NCBI RefSeq assembly: GCF_001942465.1
Contig: NZ_MKJY01000581.1
Span: forward strand, 25,896 to 89,895
DNA from: Actinomadura sp. CNU-125
GTDB taxonomy: Bacteria > Actinomycetota > Actinomycetes > Streptosporangiales > Streptosporangiaceae
Direction: 5' to 3'
DNA length: 64,000 nucleotides
Made by a program: the position numbers and the translations under genes. Of the stretch, positions 44,931 to 54,363 are shown piece after piece; within the stretch, counting starts at the first letter, position 1, and the number at the start of each line of letters is the position of its first letter. Below the pieces are notes generated by a model that saw only the letters and a list, made by a program, of their open reading frames with translations, was not told the DNA's origin and made no database searches.

Positions 44931-45746
44931 TCAGGAGGCGGCCTGGCCGGCGCGCTTGGGGAAGCAGGCGAGGTGCCCGCCGACGGGGTCGCGGACGACG
45001 TCGACCTCGATGCCGAACGCGTGCGCGATCGTCTCGGGCGTCAGGACGTCCCCGGGCGTCCCGGACGCGGCGACCCCGCCGTCCGCGACGACCACGACCT
45101 CGTCGGCGTACGCGGCGGCCTGCATCAGGTCGTGCAGGACGACCCCGCAGGCGATGCCGTGCTCGCGTGCGAGCCGCCGCACCACGTCCAGGACCTCGAA
45201 CTGGTGCTTCAGGTCGAGGTAGGTGGTGGGCTCGTCGAGCAGCAGGATCCCGGCGCGCTGCGCCAGCACGGTCGCGAGCCACGCGCGCTGCCGTTCGCCG
45301 CCCGACAGCTCGTCCAGCCGCCGGTCCGCGAGCGGCGTCGCGTCGCCGACGTCGAGGGCCCAGTCGATCGCTTCCTTGTCGCCGGCGGTGTGCCGGGCGA
45401 ACGCGCCGCGGTGCGCGTACCGTCCGTGCCGGACCAGCTCCCGGACGGTCACGCCGGCGGGCACCAGCGGAGTCTGCGGGAGGAACGCCAGCCGCCGCGA
45501 CAGGTCGCGGCGCGACAGCGAGCCCAGCGGCGCGTCGCCCACCTCGACCGTGCCCGCGATCGCGTCCTGCAGCCCGGCGACCGTCCGCAGGAGGGTCGAC
45601 TTGCCGCAGCCGTTCGGGCCGACGAGCACGGTGACTTCGCCCGCCCGCAGCGTGAGGTCGACGCCGGAGAGCACGGCGCGTCCCTGGTGGCCCACGGTGA
45701 GTCCGCGGGCGCCGAGCAGGACGTCGCCGGTCGTTTGAGGGGCCAC
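44931..45746 (-). CDS. iron-siderophore ABC transporter ATP-binding protein
   Basis: 271-residue FepC/FhuC-type ATPase. Walker A GPNGCGKST, the Q-loop LAFLPQTPLVPAGVTVRELV, signature LSGGERQRAWLA, Walker B ILLLDEPTTYLDLKHQ and H-loop VLHDLMQAAAYADE are all present. GTG 45746 is chosen because GGGAG lies 7 bases upstream; the frame is open to 45803. It is the first gene of the importer operon and follows the iron box. Confidence 0.93.
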   Translation of the reverse strand: MAPQTTGDVLLGARGLTVGHQGRAVLSGVDLTLRAGEVTVLVGPNGCGKSTLLRTVAGLQDAIAGTVEVGDAPLGSLSRRDLSRRLAFLPQTPLVPAGVTVRELVRHGRYAHRGAFARHTAGDKEAIDWALDVGDATPLADRRLDELSGGERQRAWLATVLAQRAGILLLDEPTTYLDLKHQFEVLDVVRRLAREHGIACGVVLHDLMQAAAYADEVVVVADGGVAASGTPGDVLTPETIAHAFGIEVDVVRDPVGGHLACFPKRAGQAAS

Positions 45747-45806
45747 GTGCGCACTCCCGACGATCGGACGGAACGTTCCACGCGCGCGCGATCGCGTGCG
45801 CACGAG

Positions 45807-45825
45807 TTAGGGCAGGCTAACTTAT
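45807..45825. promoter_or_regulatory. IdeR/DmdR-type iron box
   Basis: TTAGGGCAGGCTAACTTAT matches the 19-base consensus TTAGGTTAGGCTAACCTAA at 15 positions, including the whole core AGGCTAAC. It lies 61 bases upstream of the ATPase start. By family knowledge the iron-loaded IdeR/DmdR repressor binds here, so the importer is made when iron is scarce. Confidence 0.82.
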
Positions 45826-45980
45826 AGATACCTCCCAGTTCATCCCAGGTCCAACCGTATGCCCGGCTCGGCGCCCCGTCCGGGCGCGCCGGTGGGCTCG
45901 GATGGCCGGGCCGGAACCGCCGATCGCGCCACAATGAACGGGACACCGGCCCGCTCGCACGCCCGTACGGAAGGCTCCCG

Positions 45981-46579
45981 ATGAACCACCGCATCCTGCC
46001 GAGCGCCCAGGTCGACCCGTCCGCCGAACTCGGCGACGGGACGACCGTGTGGGACCTCGCCCAGATCCGCGAGGGCGCCCGGCTCGGCGCGGGCTGCATC
46101 GTCGGGCGCGGCGCGTACGTCGGCGCGGGCGTGCGGATCGGCGACAACGTCAAGCTGCAGAACCACGCGCTCGTGTACGAACCGGCCGTCCTCGAAGACG
46201 GCGTGTTCATCGGGCCCGCGGTCGTCCTCACCAACGACCGCGCGCCCCGCTCGGTCGACCCGGACGGCCGGCTGAAGCGCGCCGCGGACTGGGACGCCGT
46301 CGGCGTGCACGTCGCCGCGGGCGCCTCGCTCGGCGCGCGCAGCGTGTGCGTCGCGCCGGTGCGGATCGGGCGCTGGGCGATGGTCGCGGCGGGCGCGTCG
46401 TCTCCCGCGACGTCCCCGACTTCGCGCTCGTCGCGGGCGTCCCGGCCCGCCGGATCGGCTGGGTCGGCCGCGCCGGGCTCCGGCTGGACGAGCGCCCGGA
46501 CGAGCCGGGCACCTGGGAGTGCCCGCAGACCGGCGAGGTCTACGCCGAGTCGTCCGGCGAACTGACCGAGCAGCGCTGA
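45981..46579 (+). pseudogene. hexapeptide-repeat N-acetyltransferase (WbpD/WlbB-like), frameshifted
   Basis: A left-handed beta-helix acetyltransferase of about 199 residues. The repeats are clear: LPSAQVDPSAELGDGTTVWD, IVGRGAYVGAGVRIGDNVKL, NHALVYEPAVLEDGVFIGPA and VVLTNDRAPRSVDPDGRL. At about 46397 the frame moves so that MVAAGA continues as VVSRDVPDFALVAGVPARRI to 46579. This matches UDP-2-acetamido-3-amino-glucuronate N-acetyltransferases. With the dehydrogenase, oxidoreductase and aminotransferase encoded at 52-55.5 kb it would complete synthesis of a diacetamido uronic acid donor. Confidence 0.82.
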
Positions 46580-46591
46580 CGTCTTCGCCGG

Positions 46592-47163
46592 TCAGGGCTT
46601 GGCGTCGAGGTCGCGGTCCTGGCGGGTCGTGACGACGGCGTCCGGGTGGCGGCGGGCCAGGCGGCGGGCGAGCGGCACGGACGCCGGTCCATCACGATGA
46701 CCCGGACGGGCGGGGCCGCGGCGAGGTCGCGCGGGAGGCGCCGCCGCGCGACGCGGGCCAGCACGAGCGGGCGGGCGTGCCGGTAGAACGGCAGGAAGAC
46801 CCGCCGGTGGACGGTACGGGACGCGCTCGTCCGCGCCCGTTCCAGCCGCGCGCCCGGACGGCCGAAGCGCACCACCGGACGCACGGCGACCCGCGGCAAC
46901 CGGATCACGATCGTGTGCTCCAGCCACGGCAGCGGATGCCGGGCCTCGGCCGCGTCGAGCCGGTGCAGGCGCACCCGCCCGTCCAGTTCGTCCCAGCCGT
47001 CGGGTTCGGCGGTCACCACCTCGACCCGCGCGCCCTCCTCCTCCGCGAAGTGCCGGGCCAGCCCGAGGATCCGCCCGTACTGGCGCGCGGGTTCCACGCT
47101 CGGATCGGGGTCCATGGACAGCTTCGGGTCCATGGCCAGGATCATCACCCGGGGACTCCCCAT
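46592..47163 (-). pseudogene. half-size glycosyltransferase-like protein, frameshifted
   Basis: About 190 residues resembling only the N-terminal (acceptor) domain of a GT-B glycosyltransferase: VMILAMDPKLSMDPDPSVEP, LGLARHFAEEEGARVEVVTA and GRVRLHRLDAAEARH. At about 46687 the frame changes so that VRVIVMD continues as ASVPLARRLARRHPDAVVTT and ends at 46592. No donor-binding domain follows. GGAG lies 7 bases before the ATG. It is last in the leftward polysaccharide operon; a role as partner of a full glycosyltransferase is only a guess. Confidence 0.6.
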
Positions 47164-47186
47164 GCCGTGCTCCTCTCGCAACGCGA

Positions 47187-48629
47187 TCAACCGTCCCCGA
47201 CGACGGGACGGCGGCGGGCGCGGCGCCCGCGGCGTCCGCGGCGTCCGCGGGCGGCGAGGTCGGTCAGGCGTTCCACGAGCGGGTCCAGCGCGACCGTCCG
47301 TTCGAAGCGGTTCGCGTAGGCGCGGGCCTCCGACACCTGGCGGTCGTCCAGACCGGCCGCCGCCTTCGCCGCCTCGACCATCGACACGGCGATGTCGGCG
47401 GGGTCGAGGCCGCCCGGGTTGAACCACAGCGGGTAGCCGCGCAGGAGTTCCTCGGCGGCCGAACCGGGCGCGTGGACGGACACGATGGGGCGGGCCGCCG
47501 CCATGTACTCGAAGATCTTCCCCGACGTGACGTACCGTCCGCCGCCGTTCAGGAACACGAGGACGTCGGAGTCCCGGTAGACGTCGGCGAGCGCCGTCTT
47601 CGACACGGGTCCGCGGTGCTGCACGCCCGGCGCGAGGACCCGCTCGTCCTGCCCGTCCGTCCCGCCGCGGCCGCCGTGCGCGCCGTCGCCGGACGGCCCG
47701 GCGAACCGCTTGCGGAGCAGGTTCCCGGTGCCCTTGAAGAAGCCGAAGTACCCGTAGAGGTCCAGTTCGGCGGACGCCATGTCGGGGTGCTCGCGGGCGC
47801 GGGCGAACCCCTCGGCCAGCTCCTCGATCGGCTGCTCCTTGGTGACCGTGCCGACGAACGTGAAGCGGGGCGCGTGCCCGCCGCTTTCCGCGCGCGCGGC
47901 CGGGGGCGGCTCCACGGTCGCCGGGAGCGTGTCGGCGTCCCACCCGTTCAGGACGGTCATCATGCGGTCGGCCGCGCCCGGGTAGCGCCCGGCGTGCCAG
48001 GACCGCTGCGCGTCGTTGACGTACAGCGAGTTCGCCGCGGACTTCAGCACCCGCCCCTCCCACCGCCAGGCCGGATGGTCCGCCTCGAACCGGGGCTCCT
48101 CGCTGAACTGGTCGAGCGTCCACGAGTCGCGGTAGTCGACGATGTAGGGCGTGCGGGTCAGCTTGTGGAACGCCCACGCGGCCGCGAACGAGGCGAACGG
48201 GTTCCCGGTCGCGAGGACGACGTCGAACCTGCGGCGCGCGTGCGTCCGCAGCGCCCGCCGGACGCCGTCGCGCGCCCACGACGCGTAGTGCTCCGGGAAG
48301 ACGTGCTCCTGCCCCCACCCGTACACCGACTGCGCGAGCTGCGGGAACGTCCCGCGGAACCCGCTGTACTCGCGCACGTTCGTCTGCCAGACGAACCGGT
48401 TCAGGTCCGGCCGGACGATCGCGACGCGCGGATCGATCGTCGCCAGCAGCTCGTCGTCCACCGAGTCGAGCGTGTCGTAGAGGAACGGGAGCGGCGCCGC
48501 GAACACGGTGACGTCCCAGCCGAGTTCGGCGAGGCGGTTGGCGGTCGCCCGGGGGCGGTACACGCCGCTCGCCCGGGACGGCGGGAAGTAGAAGGCCAGG
48601 TACAGCAGGCGCGGACGGCGTCGGGTCAT
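47187..48629 (-). CDS. glycosyltransferase family 4-like protein
   Basis: 480-residue GT-B enzyme. N-domain starts RRPRLLYLAFYFPPSRASGV with RPRATANRLAELGWDVTVFA; donor domain has FTFVGTVTKEQPIEELAEGF and VSKTALADVYRDSDVLVFLN, then GKIFEYMAAARPIVSVHAPG, the usual EX7E-type region. A Gly/Asp-rich insert at about 312-335 (SGDGAHGGRGGTDGQDE) breaks the donor domain, and the C-terminus is Arg-rich (RGRRGRRGRRARRR). It probably adds one sugar to a cell-surface glycan; donor and acceptor unknown. Confidence 0.88.
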   Translation of the reverse strand: MTRRRPRLLYLAFYFPPSRASGVYRPRATANRLAELGWDVTVFAAPLPFLYDTLDSVDDELLATIDPRVAIVRPDLNRFVWQTNVREYSGFRGTFPQLAQSVYGWGQEHVFPEHYASWARDGVRRALRTHARRRFDVVLATGNPFASFAAAWAFHKLTRTPYIVDYRDSWTLDQFSEEPRFEADHPAWRWEGRVLKSAANSLYVNDAQRSWHAGRYPGAADRMMTVLNGWDADTLPATVEPPPAARAESGGHAPRFTFVGTVTKEQPIEELAEGFARAREHPDMASAELDLYGYFGFFKGTGNLLRKRFAGPSGDGAHGGRGGTDGQDERVLAPGVQHRGPVSKTALADVYRDSDVLVFLNGGGRYVTSGKIFEYMAAARPIVSVHAPGSAAEELLRGYPLWFNPGGLDPADIAVSMVEAAKAAAGLDDRQVSEARAYANRFERTVALDPLVERLTDLAARGRRGRRGRRARRRPVVGDG

Positions 48630-48633
48630 GACC

Positions 48634-49152
48634 TCATCCCCGTTCGTTGGCGACGGTGTAGGAGAGTCCCGCGCCCGCGCCGTCGATCACGTCCGCCAGC
48701 TCGGCCACGGTCGCCAGCGACTGGGCGTCGCCGACGACGACGAGGTCGATGGACCGGGCGCGCAGCAGCTCCCGGCGGACGGCCCGCCGCCTGACCTCGA
48801 CCGGGTCGCGGCCGTAGACCCCGGCCAGGCGCCGGTTGACGGGACGGGCGACGCGCCGCATGTACGCGGCGTCGATCCGGCGGCCGGGCCCGCGCAGCGG
48901 CCCGGGAGTGCAGGCGCGCAGCAGCTTGCGCGGGATCCCGTACAGCAGGATCCGGACGGCGGCGGGACGGTAGCCGCGTTCGAGCGCGCGAAGTTCGACG
49001 CCGTCGACGCCGTCCGGGAACGGGTCGGCGCGCCACGCGTCCGGCTTGCGGATCAGGACGACGGCGGTGCCACCGGCCTCGACGACGCGCCGCGACTCGG
49101 TGGTGATCGCCGTCCGGCGGGACGCGCCGAGCGCCACGAACAGGACGTTCAC
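48634..49152 (-). CDS. half-size Rossmann-like protein in the polysaccharide operon
   Basis: 172 residues starting NVLFVALGASRRTAITTESR and VVVLIRKPDAWRADPF, then basic helical sequence and a second Rossmann-like strand IDLVVVGDAQSLATVAELAD. It looks like the acceptor domain of a GT-B glycosyltransferase without a donor domain, similar in idea to the product at 46592-47163. GTG 49152 overlaps the preceding stop (GTGA). No family recognised with confidence. Confidence 0.6.
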   Translation of the reverse strand: MNVLFVALGASRRTAITTESRRVVEAGGTAVVLIRKPDAWRADPFPDGVDGVELRALERGYRPAAVRILLYGIPRKLLRACTPGPLRGPGRRIDAAYMRRVARPVNRRLAGVYGRDPVEVRRRAVRRELLRARSIDLVVVGDAQSLATVAELADVIDGAGAGLSYTVANERG

Positions 49153-50362
49153 GCCGCTCCCCTCTCGGTGTCGGTGTCCGGGAACCAGTGCCGGTGGTGC
49201 GCCCGGCCGACCGTGCGGTAGCCGAACCGCTCGTCCAGCACGCGGGCGGCGCGGGGGAGGTCGAGGCCGTGGGGGAAGCGGTCGCGCAGCCGCAGGTATC
49301 CGGCGACGAGCGACTCCGCGTCGTCCTCGACGGGGACCATCTCCCCGACCGCGTCCTCGACGCCTTCGAGGGTGTGCTCCGGCCCGCCGCACCGGGTGAC
49401 CAGCACCGGCATCCCGGACGCGACCGCCTCGATGACCGACACGCCGAACGTCTCCCAGCGCGAGGCGTGGACGAGCAGGTCGTGCTCGCGCATCAGCCGG
49501 ACGGCCGCGTCCGCGCGACCGCCCCGAGGAACGTCACCGCGTCCTCGACCTGGAGTTCGGCGGCCCGCTCGGCGAGCCGTCCGGCCAGTTCCCCGGACCC
49601 GGCGACGGTCAGCGTCAGCAGCGGGTCCTCGGCGCGGCACTTGGCGAACGCCTCCAGCATCCGCAGGACGCCCTTGCGTTCGATCAGCGTGCCGACGTAC
49701 AGCCAGCGGCGCAGCCCGGTCACGGGCCGCGGGCGCGGCACGTCGAAGGAGATCGGGTTGGAGATCAGCTCGATCTTGCCGGCCAGCGCCGGGAAGGTGC
49801 CGGCGAGCCGCTCCCGCAGCGCCTCGGTGACCACGAAGAAGCCGGTGCAGCGGTCGAGGACCTCCTCGTACATGTCCCGGGAGTCCGGCTGGTCGAGGAG
49901 CCGGTCGATGTAGGAGGCGTGCTCGGTGACGAACACGCGCGCGTCCGGGCGGGCGCACTCCAGCGCCGTCCGGCCGCCGCGCAGCCCGGTGTGCGCGTGC
50001 ACGACCGCCGCCGGGATCGGCTCGCCGCCGAGCGCTTCGCGCAGCCACGACGTGTGCAGCCGGGCCTGCGCGGCGAAGGTGAGGCCCCGGACCTGCGGAA
50101 CCGGGACGCGCAGCAGCCGGGCGTCCGCGACCGTCGGCACGGTGCGCAGCGCGCGCGGGAGGAGGCGCCGGTGCGCCTCGTCCGCCGCCGCGCGCGGCCC
50201 TTTCGGCCCCGCGATCGGCCACGACTCGGTGTGGTAGACGGTGACCGCGCCGCAGCCGGGCGCCGTCGCCGCGACCATCGCCCGGACGAACGCCCCGGCC
50301 CACTCCTGCTGCGGGTTCGGGTACCAGGGCGTCAGGACGGCCACGTCCCGGTCGCCGGTCAC
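49149..50362 (-). pseudogene. glycosyltransferase family 4 protein, frameshifted
   Basis: GT4 enzyme of about 404 residues. The N-domain has VLTPWYPNPQQEWAGAFVRA and HAHTGLRGGRTALECARPDA; then VFVTEHASYIDRLLDQPDSR, the donor domain start RRWLYVGTLIERKGVLRMLE and, after a frame change at about 49515, LMREHDLLVHASRWETFGVS and VIEAVASGMPVLVTRCGGPE, the EX7E motif. The missing base lies in the run before RTRP. GTG 50362 overlaps the preceding stop. It is a full retaining-type glycosyltransferase of the surface glycan locus. Confidence 0.87.
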
Positions 50363-51948
50363 CGCTCCTCCCCCGCGCCGATCAGGCGGCCCGGATCCGG
50401 GCCCGGATCCGGCGAACGGCGGGGCGTCGTGCGCGCGGCGGGCAGCAGGCCCGCGTAGACGCCGTCCAGGACGTCCGCCTGCGCCTCCCACGTCCACTCG
50501 CGGAGCAGGTCGGGGCGGTCGTCGTACACGGCCCGGTACCGTCCCGGGTCGCCGAGCACCGCCTCGACCGCCCGCACGTAGTCGTCCGGGTCCTCGGCGC
50601 GGAACACCTCGCCCTGCCCGGTGTTCTTCACCATGTCGCCCATCGCCCGCACGTCGCTGACTACGATCGGCAGCCGCGCGTGCGAGTACTCGAAGAACTT
50701 CGTGATCAGCGCGATCTCGTGGTTCGGCCAGTGGTGGATCGGGACGACGCCGATGTCGGCCGCCGCCAGGAACGGGACGACCTGGTCGAACGGCACGTAC
50801 GGCAGCACGTGCACCCGGTCGCCGACGCCGAGCGCGGCGGCGCGGGCGATCAGGCCCTGGACGTACTCGGCGCGCGCCCGCGCGACGACCAGGGCGACGT
50901 GCAGCCGCGGCAGCCGCGGCAGCGTCTCGATCATGATGTCCAGGCCGCGCTGCACCGAGGCGCTGCCGCTGTAGACCGCGATCGGGACGTCCGGCCCGAC
51001 GCCGCACAGTTCCCGCAGGTCCGGGACGGGTTCGGTGCTGCTCGGCGCGGCTTCGGTGATCGGCGCGTTGAGCACGACCGTCGGCGGGCGCGGCAGGCCG
51101 TGGGTCTCGGTGAGCAGGTCGGCGAGTTCCGCCGAGACGGTCACCACCGCGTCGGCGGCACCGGCGTACTCGCGCTCGTACGCCATCATCGCGGGAAGCC
51201 AGTGCGGTTCGGAGCCCCACGGTTTCGCGCCCGGCAGGAACTCGTGCGCGTCCCAGACCAGCTTCGCCCGGCGGCCCTTCGCCCGCGCCCGCCTGACCGC
51301 GCGCGCGCCGACCCCGAGCATCCGGAAGTCGTTGGCGTGGACGATGTCCGGTTCGAGTTCGTCGATGGCGTTCTTGTACGCGCTGTCCCAGTCCCACAGG
51401 TTGCGGTCGAGGACGCGCCAGGCCCGGTCGCCGAGCAGCGCCTGCCAGCACCTGATCGTGAGCCGCTCCACCGGCGCGTCCCGGTTCTTGCGGGCGGCGG
51501 CGAGCGAGTCCGTCTGGCGCGCGCGCAGCGCGACCCACCTGGACTGGAGCCGGGCCGTGCCCCCTCGTGCCAGCAGCCAGGCTTTGCGGACCGGACCCCC
51601 CGCCCCTGGCGCGAGGCGGCTCGCGGCGAGGTCGGCGCGCCGCGACTGGACGAGCCGGCGCCGGTAGTCCGCCACCTTCGGATGCCCGTAGGCGAGCGGG
51701 CGGCGCAACGTGGCGCGCAGGACCCCGTGCCTGCCGCGCGTCAGCGTGTGCTTCAGCGGGACGAGCTGCACGTGCGCCCCGCCCAGCTCCCACACCCGCT
51801 TCTTGCCGCCGGTGCAGCCGAGGAGGTGCACGTCCCATCCGGCGGCGGCCGCCGACGTCGCCGCCTTCTGCACCCGCGAGTCCCGCGCGACGTCGTTGTC
51901 GACGAGCATGACGATGCGGCCGCGAGCCGTCCTGTCTTCGCTGAGCAT
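50359..51948 (-). CDS. glycosyltransferase family 4-like protein, large
   Basis: 529 residues. The N-domain starts GRIVMLVDNDVARDSRVQKA and AGWDVHLLGCTGGKKRVWEL, followed by an unusually long basic insert (about residues 85-180) before DIVHANDFRMLGVGAR and KLVWDAHEFLPG. The donor domain has IAVYSGSASVQRGLDIMIET and ITKFFEYSHARLPIVVSDVR, the GT4 EX7E-like region. AGGAGA precedes the ATG at 51948. It is coupled to the next glycosyltransferase gene by GTGA. Confidence 0.88.
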   Translation of the reverse strand: MLSEDRTARGRIVMLVDNDVARDSRVQKAATSAAAAGWDVHLLGCTGGKKRVWELGGAHVQLVPLKHTLTRGRHGVLRATLRRPLAYGHPKVADYRRRLVQSRRADLAASRLAPGAGGPVRKAWLLARGGTARLQSRWVALRARQTDSLAAARKNRDAPVERLTIRCWQALLGDRAWRVLDRNLWDWDSAYKNAIDELEPDIVHANDFRMLGVGARAVRRARAKGRRAKLVWDAHEFLPGAKPWGSEPHWLPAMMAYEREYAGAADAVVTVSAELADLLTETHGLPRPPTVVLNAPITEAAPSSTEPVPDLRELCGVGPDVPIAVYSGSASVQRGLDIMIETLPRLPRLHVALVVARARAEYVQGLIARAAALGVGDRVHVLPYVPFDQVVPFLAAADIGVVPIHHWPNHEIALITKFFEYSHARLPIVVSDVRAMGDMVKNTGQGEVFRAEDPDDYVRAVEAVLGDPGRYRAVYDDRPDLLREWTWEAQADVLDGVYAGLLPAARTTPRRSPDPGPDPGRLIGAGEER

Positions 51949-52001
51949 CCGATTCTCCTCCCTCGTTGGCTTGCGGCGCGTCGCCCTCGCGGGCCGCCGG
52001 A

Positions 52002-53312
52002 TCAGGGGAGCGCGCCGCCGGTCGGCGCACCGGGCGCGCCGATGACGACGCGGTCGGCGCCCGTCCAGCGGGCGGGGTCGGTGACGCGGCGGCCGTCCAC
52101 CAGGACCTTCACCCCGGGGAAGTCGGACGAGCCGAGCGTGCGGTACTCCGCGTGGTCGGCCTGGACGATCGCGGCCGTCACCGGCTCGCCCCGGTGCGGC
52201 GGCAGACCGAGCGCGTCCAGTTCGTCCGGCGAGTACAACGGGTCGGACACGTACGGGACGGCTCCGCGCGCGCGCAGCGCCTCGACCGTCGGGAAGACAC
52301 CGGAGAACGCCGTCTCCTTGACGCCGCCGCGGTAGGCCGCGCCGAGCACGAGGACCGGCGCGCCCGTGAGGTCGCCGTAGGCGTCCGCGAGAAGGCCCGC
52401 CGCGTACGCGGGCATCGCGGCGTTGGCGTCGCGGGCGGCCCGCACGACCGTCGCGTCCGGGTCGTTCCACAGGTACATGCGCGGATATACGGGGATGCAG
52501 TGCCCGCCGACCGCGATGCCCGGACGGTGAATGTGGCTGTACGGCTGCGTGTTGCAGGCTTCGATCACCCTGCCGACGTCCACGCCGACCGTGTCGGCGT
52601 AGCGGGCGAACTGGTTCGCGAGCCCGATGTTCACGTCCCGGTACGTCGTCTCGGCGAGCTTCGCCAGCTCGGCGGCCTCCGCCGACCCGAGGTCCCAGAC
52701 CCCGTTCGGACGGTCGAGGTCGGGCCGTTCGTCGAAGTCGAGGACCCGCTCGTAGAACTCCTTGCCGCGCCGCGCGGACGCGTCGTCGATGCCGCCGACC
52801 AGCTTCGGGTAGCGGCGCAGGTCGGCGAAGACCCGTCCGGTCAGCACCCGCTCCGGGCTGAACACCAGGTGGAAGTCCGCGGCCGCCAGACCCGACCCCG
52901 CCTCCAGCATCGGCGCCCATCTGCCGCGCGTCGTGCCGACCGGCAGCGTCGTCTCGTAGCTGACGAGCGTCCCCGGGCGCAGCCCCGCGGCGATCGCCCG
53001 CGTCGCGGCGTCCATCCAGCCGAAGTCGGGCGTGCCCGCCTCGTCGACGAACAGCGGGACGACCACGACGACCGCCTCCGACTCCGCGACGGCCGCCGCG
53101 GTGTCGGTCGTCGCCGTCAGCCGCCCGTCCGCGACCGTCTCGGCGAGGTACCGGCCCAGGTCGGCCTCGCCGGGGAACGGCTCGCGGCCCGCACCGACGT
53201 CGGCGACCACCCGCTCGTTCACGTCCGCGCCGACCACCCGGTGCCCCTTGCGGGCGAACTGCACCGCCAGCGGCAACCCGATCTTGCCGAGCGCGACCAC
53301 GCAGATCCGCAT
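52002..53312 (-). CDS. nucleotide sugar dehydrogenase (UDP-N-acetylhexosamine 6-dehydrogenase-like)
   Basis: 436 residues of the UDP-glucose/GDP-mannose dehydrogenase family. NAD motif VVALGKIGLPLAVQFARKGH at 5-24; central domain with VFSPERVLTG and LAKLAETTYRDVNIGLANQF; catalytic Cys in GIAVGGHCIPVYP (about 256-268); C-terminal VLVLGAAYRGGVKETAFSG. The overall pattern is like WbpA/WbpO, which oxidise UDP-HexNAc at C6 twice to the uronic acid with NAD. ATG 53312 is preceded by AAGGAAGGGAAGG. It would give the first step of the diacetamido-uronate pathway. Confidence 0.9.
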   Translation of the reverse strand: MRICVVALGKIGLPLAVQFARKGHRVVGADVNERVVADVGAGREPFPGEADLGRYLAETVADGRLTATTDTAAAVAESEAVVVVVPLFVDEAGTPDFGWMDAATRAIAAGLRPGTLVSYETTLPVGTTRGRWAPMLEAGSGLAAADFHLVFSPERVLTGRVFADLRRYPKLVGGIDDASARRGKEFYERVLDFDERPDLDRPNGVWDLGSAEAAELAKLAETTYRDVNIGLANQFARYADTVGVDVGRVIEACNTQPYSHIHRPGIAVGGHCIPVYPRMYLWNDPDATVVRAARDANAAMPAYAAGLLADAYGDLTGAPVLVLGAAYRGGVKETAFSGVFPTVEALRARGAVPYVSDPLYSPDELDALGLPPHRGEPVTAAIVQADHAEYRTLGSSDFPGVKVLVDGRRVTDPARWTGADRVVIGAPGAPTGGALP

Positions 53313-53331
53313 GCCTTCCCTTCCTTCGCGA

Positions 53332-54363
53332 TCAGGTGACACCCAGCACCTCCGACGGCGCCTTCAGCGAGACCGTCTCGCCCGTCCCGGCCGACTCCAG
53401 CACCGCCGCGGACACCTCGACCGTCCGCAGCGCCTGCCGCAGCGTCACGATCTCCCCCGCGCCGCCCGTCCCGTCCGTCCCGGCCAGGACGGCGTCGCGG
53501 AACCGTTCGTGCTCGACCCGCAGCGGCTCCGGCTTCGGGATCGCGTAGCGGATCATGTCGCCCTGCGAGACGCCCCGGAACGCCCGCAGCGCCTCCCACT
53601 CGTTGCGCAGCTCGCCGTTCGCGTGGAACGTCAGGTCGGCGGTGAGGGTGTCGGCGACGAAGCAGCCGCGCTCCCCCGTCACGACCGTCGTCCGCTCCTT
53701 CAGCGGGCTCAGCCAGTTGACCAGGTGGTTCACCATCGAACCCGCCGACAGCCGGCCGACCGCCGCGACCATGTCCTCGTGCGGACGGCCGCTGCGCGCC
53801 ACCGTGTGCGCCGAGATCGACACGTAGTCCTGACCGGTGACCCACGCCGTCAGATCGATGTCGTGGGTCGCGAGGTCCTTGACGACGCCGACGTCGGAGA
53901 TCCGGTGCGGGAACGGGCCCTGGCGGCGCGTGACCACCTGGAACACCTCGCCCAGCTCGCCCGCCTCCAACCGCGCCCGCATGCTCTGCAACGCCGGGTT
54001 GTACCGCTCGATGTGCCCGACGCCCGCGACCAGCCCGCGCGACTCGAACGCCGTCACCAGCCGCCGCGCCGCGTCGACCGAATCGGCCAGCGGCTTCTCG
54101 ATGAGCGCGCCGACGCCCGCCTCCGCCAGCCGCAGCCCGACCTCCTCGTGCAGCGCGGTCGGGCACGCCACCACCGCGTAGTCGACGCCGAGCGCGACCA
54201 GCTCGTCCAGCGAACCCAGCAGCGGCACCTCGGCCGGGACCGTTCCGGGCCGCCCCGCCGGATCGACGACCCCCACCAGCTCGACGCCGTCCGTCCCGGC
54301 CAGCACCCGGGCGTGGTTGCGGCCCATCACCCCGAGCCCGACCAGCCCCGCGCGCAGGCTCAT
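53332..54363 (-). CDS. Gfo/Idh/MocA family oxidoreductase (sugar 3-dehydrogenase-like)
   Basis: 343 residues. NAD motif LRAGLVGLGVMGRNHARVLA at 3-22, the family EKPLA at about 94-98, and GHIERYNPALQSMRARLEAG, typical of WbpB/WlbA and GnnA-type sugar dehydrogenases. It would oxidise the C3 hydroxyl of a UDP-sugar to a ketone for the aminotransferase. ATG 54363 overlaps the stop of the aminotransferase gene (ATGA), which ties the two steps together. The frame is intact. Confidence 0.88.
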   Translation of the reverse strand: MSLRAGLVGLGVMGRNHARVLAGTDGVELVGVVDPAGRPGTVPAEVPLLGSLDELVALGVDYAVVACPTALHEEVGLRLAEAGVGALIEKPLADSVDAARRLVTAFESRGLVAGVGHIERYNPALQSMRARLEAGELGEVFQVVTRRQGPFPHRISDVGVVKDLATHDIDLTAWVTGQDYVSISAHTVARSGRPHEDMVAAVGRLSAGSMVNHLVNWLSPLKERTTVVTGERGCFVADTLTADLTFHANGELRNEWEALRAFRGVSQGDMIRYAIPKPEPLRVEHERFRDAVLAGTDGTGGAGEIVTLRQALRTVEVSAAVLESAGTGETVSLKAPSEVLGVT

